A stretch of DNA of 30,733 nt from positions 1 to 30,733 of the forward strand of contig CAKOOQ010000014.1 of the NCBI GenBank assembly GCA_934098555.1. The letters run 5' to 3'. This stretch comes from an uncultured Bacilli bacterium (GTDB lineage: Bacteria > Bacillota_I > Bacilli_A > RF39 > UBA660). This document shows positions 29,578 through 30,733 of this stretch, piece by piece. How positions within the stretch are numbered: position 1 is the first letter of the stretch; each line of letters starts with the position of its first letter. The notes under the pieces were generated by a model. That model was given only the letters and a program-made list of their open reading frames with translations, searched no databases and was not told the DNA's origin. A program made the position numbers and the translations under genes.

Positions 29578-30733
29578 ATGATTAAGTTAAAAAGGACGTC
29601 GGGGGGGGGTATCCTTATGATTTAAAAGGATATAAAGAATCTCATTTTAAAAGAAAATTATTATATTTGCTTATAGGTTTCCTTGTTGTATCTTTAGGTA
29701 TCTTTTTCTTTTATAAGAGTTATGCTTTTTATGAAGAAAAGAAAGACTTTAACGTTATAAATGGAGCTGTTGAAGACCCAGGAGATTTATATTTTGCTTA
29801 TTATGTCAATAATGAAATTACAAGAGAGATGCCCAATAAGGATTCAGGACTTACCTTAGATACAACAAAATCAAGTTGTAACAGTGGTGTAACAGTCACA
29901 TGGGATGATGATAATTGGCATGCGATATTAGATTATAGTACTTACACGGCAAATAGTACTACAAGAACAAAGTGTATCTTATATTTTAAAGAAAAATCAT
30001 ATTGTGAATTAAATCCAAATGCAGCTCATTGTCAAATCTTAGCCTTAGCCAAAGACAATGACAAATCATCAACAGAAGTTTATACTGTTCCAGATAAAAC
30101 AAGTGATAGTTGTACCTATACATTAGCCTATGATGGAACAAGTGATAATAATTTAAGATATGTTGGGGCAAATCCTTGTAACTACGTTAAAATAGATGAT
30201 GAGTTATGGCGTATTATAGGAGTGATGAATAATATAGATGATGGCACAGGCAAAAAAGAAACAAGAATAAAATTAATAAGAAATGAATCAATAGGAACCT
30301 ATTCATGGGACTCTTCAGAGTCATCAGTAAATGATGGACGTGGTGTCAATGAATGGAGTGAGGCCGATTTAATGAAACTTTTAAATCCAGGCTATGAAAG
30401 TGAAAGTGTTGGAGGTTCATTGTACTACAATAATAGTTCTGGAAACTGTTATTCTAGTAATAATAATGGAACAACAACCTGTGATTTTACTACAACCGGC
30501 GTAAAAACAAATTTAAAAAATTTAGTAGGAAACACTTTATGGAATACAGGAACAAATGGCACAAATAGTTATGCGTCAGCAAGTAATGGATTAGCAAGTC
30601 ATTTTTATAGTAATGAAAGAAGTAGCAATAATGGAAAAATATGTACGTCAGGCACATATTGTAATGATACGGTAACAAGAACAACGACGTGGAATGGCAA
30701 AATAGGTTTAATGTATCCAAGTGATTATGGCTA
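29578..30733 (+). CDS. Paralogous surface protein, frame broken at a G9 tract, partial
   Basis: ATG 29578 with RBS AAGGAAAGGAAG opens MIKLKRTSGGG and, as written, stops at TAA after 16 codons. From TAT at 29610 another frame is open to the window end (about 374 codons): YPYDLKGYKESHFKRK, a transmembrane helix (LLYLLIGFLVVSLGIFFFY), an extracellular region and then the domain repeated from the previous gene (YTVPDKTSDSC...). The two frames join at nine G (29601-29609). With ten or seven G the protein is whole. No alternative in-frame ATG precedes the membrane segment. The 3' end is beyond the window. Confidence 0.8.
29601..29609 (+). repeat. Homopolymer of nine G inside a coding start
   Basis: G9 in an otherwise AT-rich sequence, 21 bases after the start codon. 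It is the only G run of this length in the window. It sets the frame of the downstream surface protein. Confidence 0.95.
30079..30733 (+). repeat. Long repeat, copy 2 (runs off the window)
   Basis: Copy of 28555-29214; see copy 1. The two copies are in the same orientation, 1.5 kb apart, so recombination between them could delete or fuse the surface genes. Confidence 0.85.

Noticed and set aside
28970..30720. Minus-strand open frames opposite the surface-protein genes
   Set aside because: They mirror the repeated plus-strand coding sequence, have no RBS and encode low-complexity His/Leu/Tyr-rich strings.

Overview
The window is AT-rich DNA from a low-GC Bacillota-type bacterium. It has sigma-A promoters with 17-bp spacers, strong Shine-Dalgarno sequences, T-tract terminators, the standard code (TGA as stop, TGG as Trp), a Spo0A response regulator, a SipW-type signal peptidase with TasA-like substrates, and a dockerin-like wall hydrolase. 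The style of the surface proteins resembles uncultured gut Firmicutes of small genome size; I cannot place it more precisely.

Layout. 1-350: tRNA-Gly (-) and tRNA-Thr (+). 323-2826 (-): a three-gene ABC importer with an NMT1/THI5-type binding protein (precursor or sulfonate-type substrate). 2968-5080 (+): four uncharacterised genes starting from a near-perfect promoter. 5099-5788 (-): an anchored protein of unknown role. 5983-9492 (+): a probable surface-fibre locus with a TasA/camelysin-like protein, a membrane-anchored protein carrying 26 tandem 12-residue Ca-binding-type repeats, and a SipW-type signal peptidase. 9519-10091 (-): clpP. 10188-15260 (+): a uridine-kinase-like gene, gap, then pgk and tpiA in divergent form, with tRNA-Asn and tRNA-His (-) between gap and pgk. 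15366-16142: spo0A. 16202-18316: a Fic-HipA toxin-like pair. 18423-18740: a small membrane protein. 18788-20725 (-): an LCP ligase. 20890-24181 (+): an SH3b/glucosaminidase/dockerin-like hydrolase and a cadherin-like membrane protein. 24200-27849: the ruins of an HD-domain gene split by a 2.7-kb insertion, which holds a broken ComEC-type metallo-beta-lactamase fragment, an IS1182-like element and a CheD-like deamidase gene. 27916-30733 (+): two paralogous surface proteins, the second running off the window and out of frame at a run of nine G.

How it fits together. Perfect Spo0A-box heptamers lie upstream of the signal peptidase, of spo0A itself and of the wall hydrolase. This suggests that the post-exponential regulator drives matrix export and wall remodelling, as Spo0A does indirectly for tapA-sipW-tasA in Bacillus. 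The TasA-like fold recurs in at least three secreted or anchored proteins here, so SipW probably serves several of them.

The points most worth a second look are: the G9 tract as a candidate phase-variation switch of a surface protein; the CheD-like protein with an intact Thr-Cys-His triad, far from any visible chemotaxis gene; the permuted order of glucosaminidase motifs; the calcium-repeat protein inside a SipW locus; and the exact 23-bp duplication that killed the IS1182 transposase. Starts were moved from the longest open frame for clpP, tpiA, the LCP gene and the hydrolase because a Shine-Dalgarno sequence fits a later codon better.
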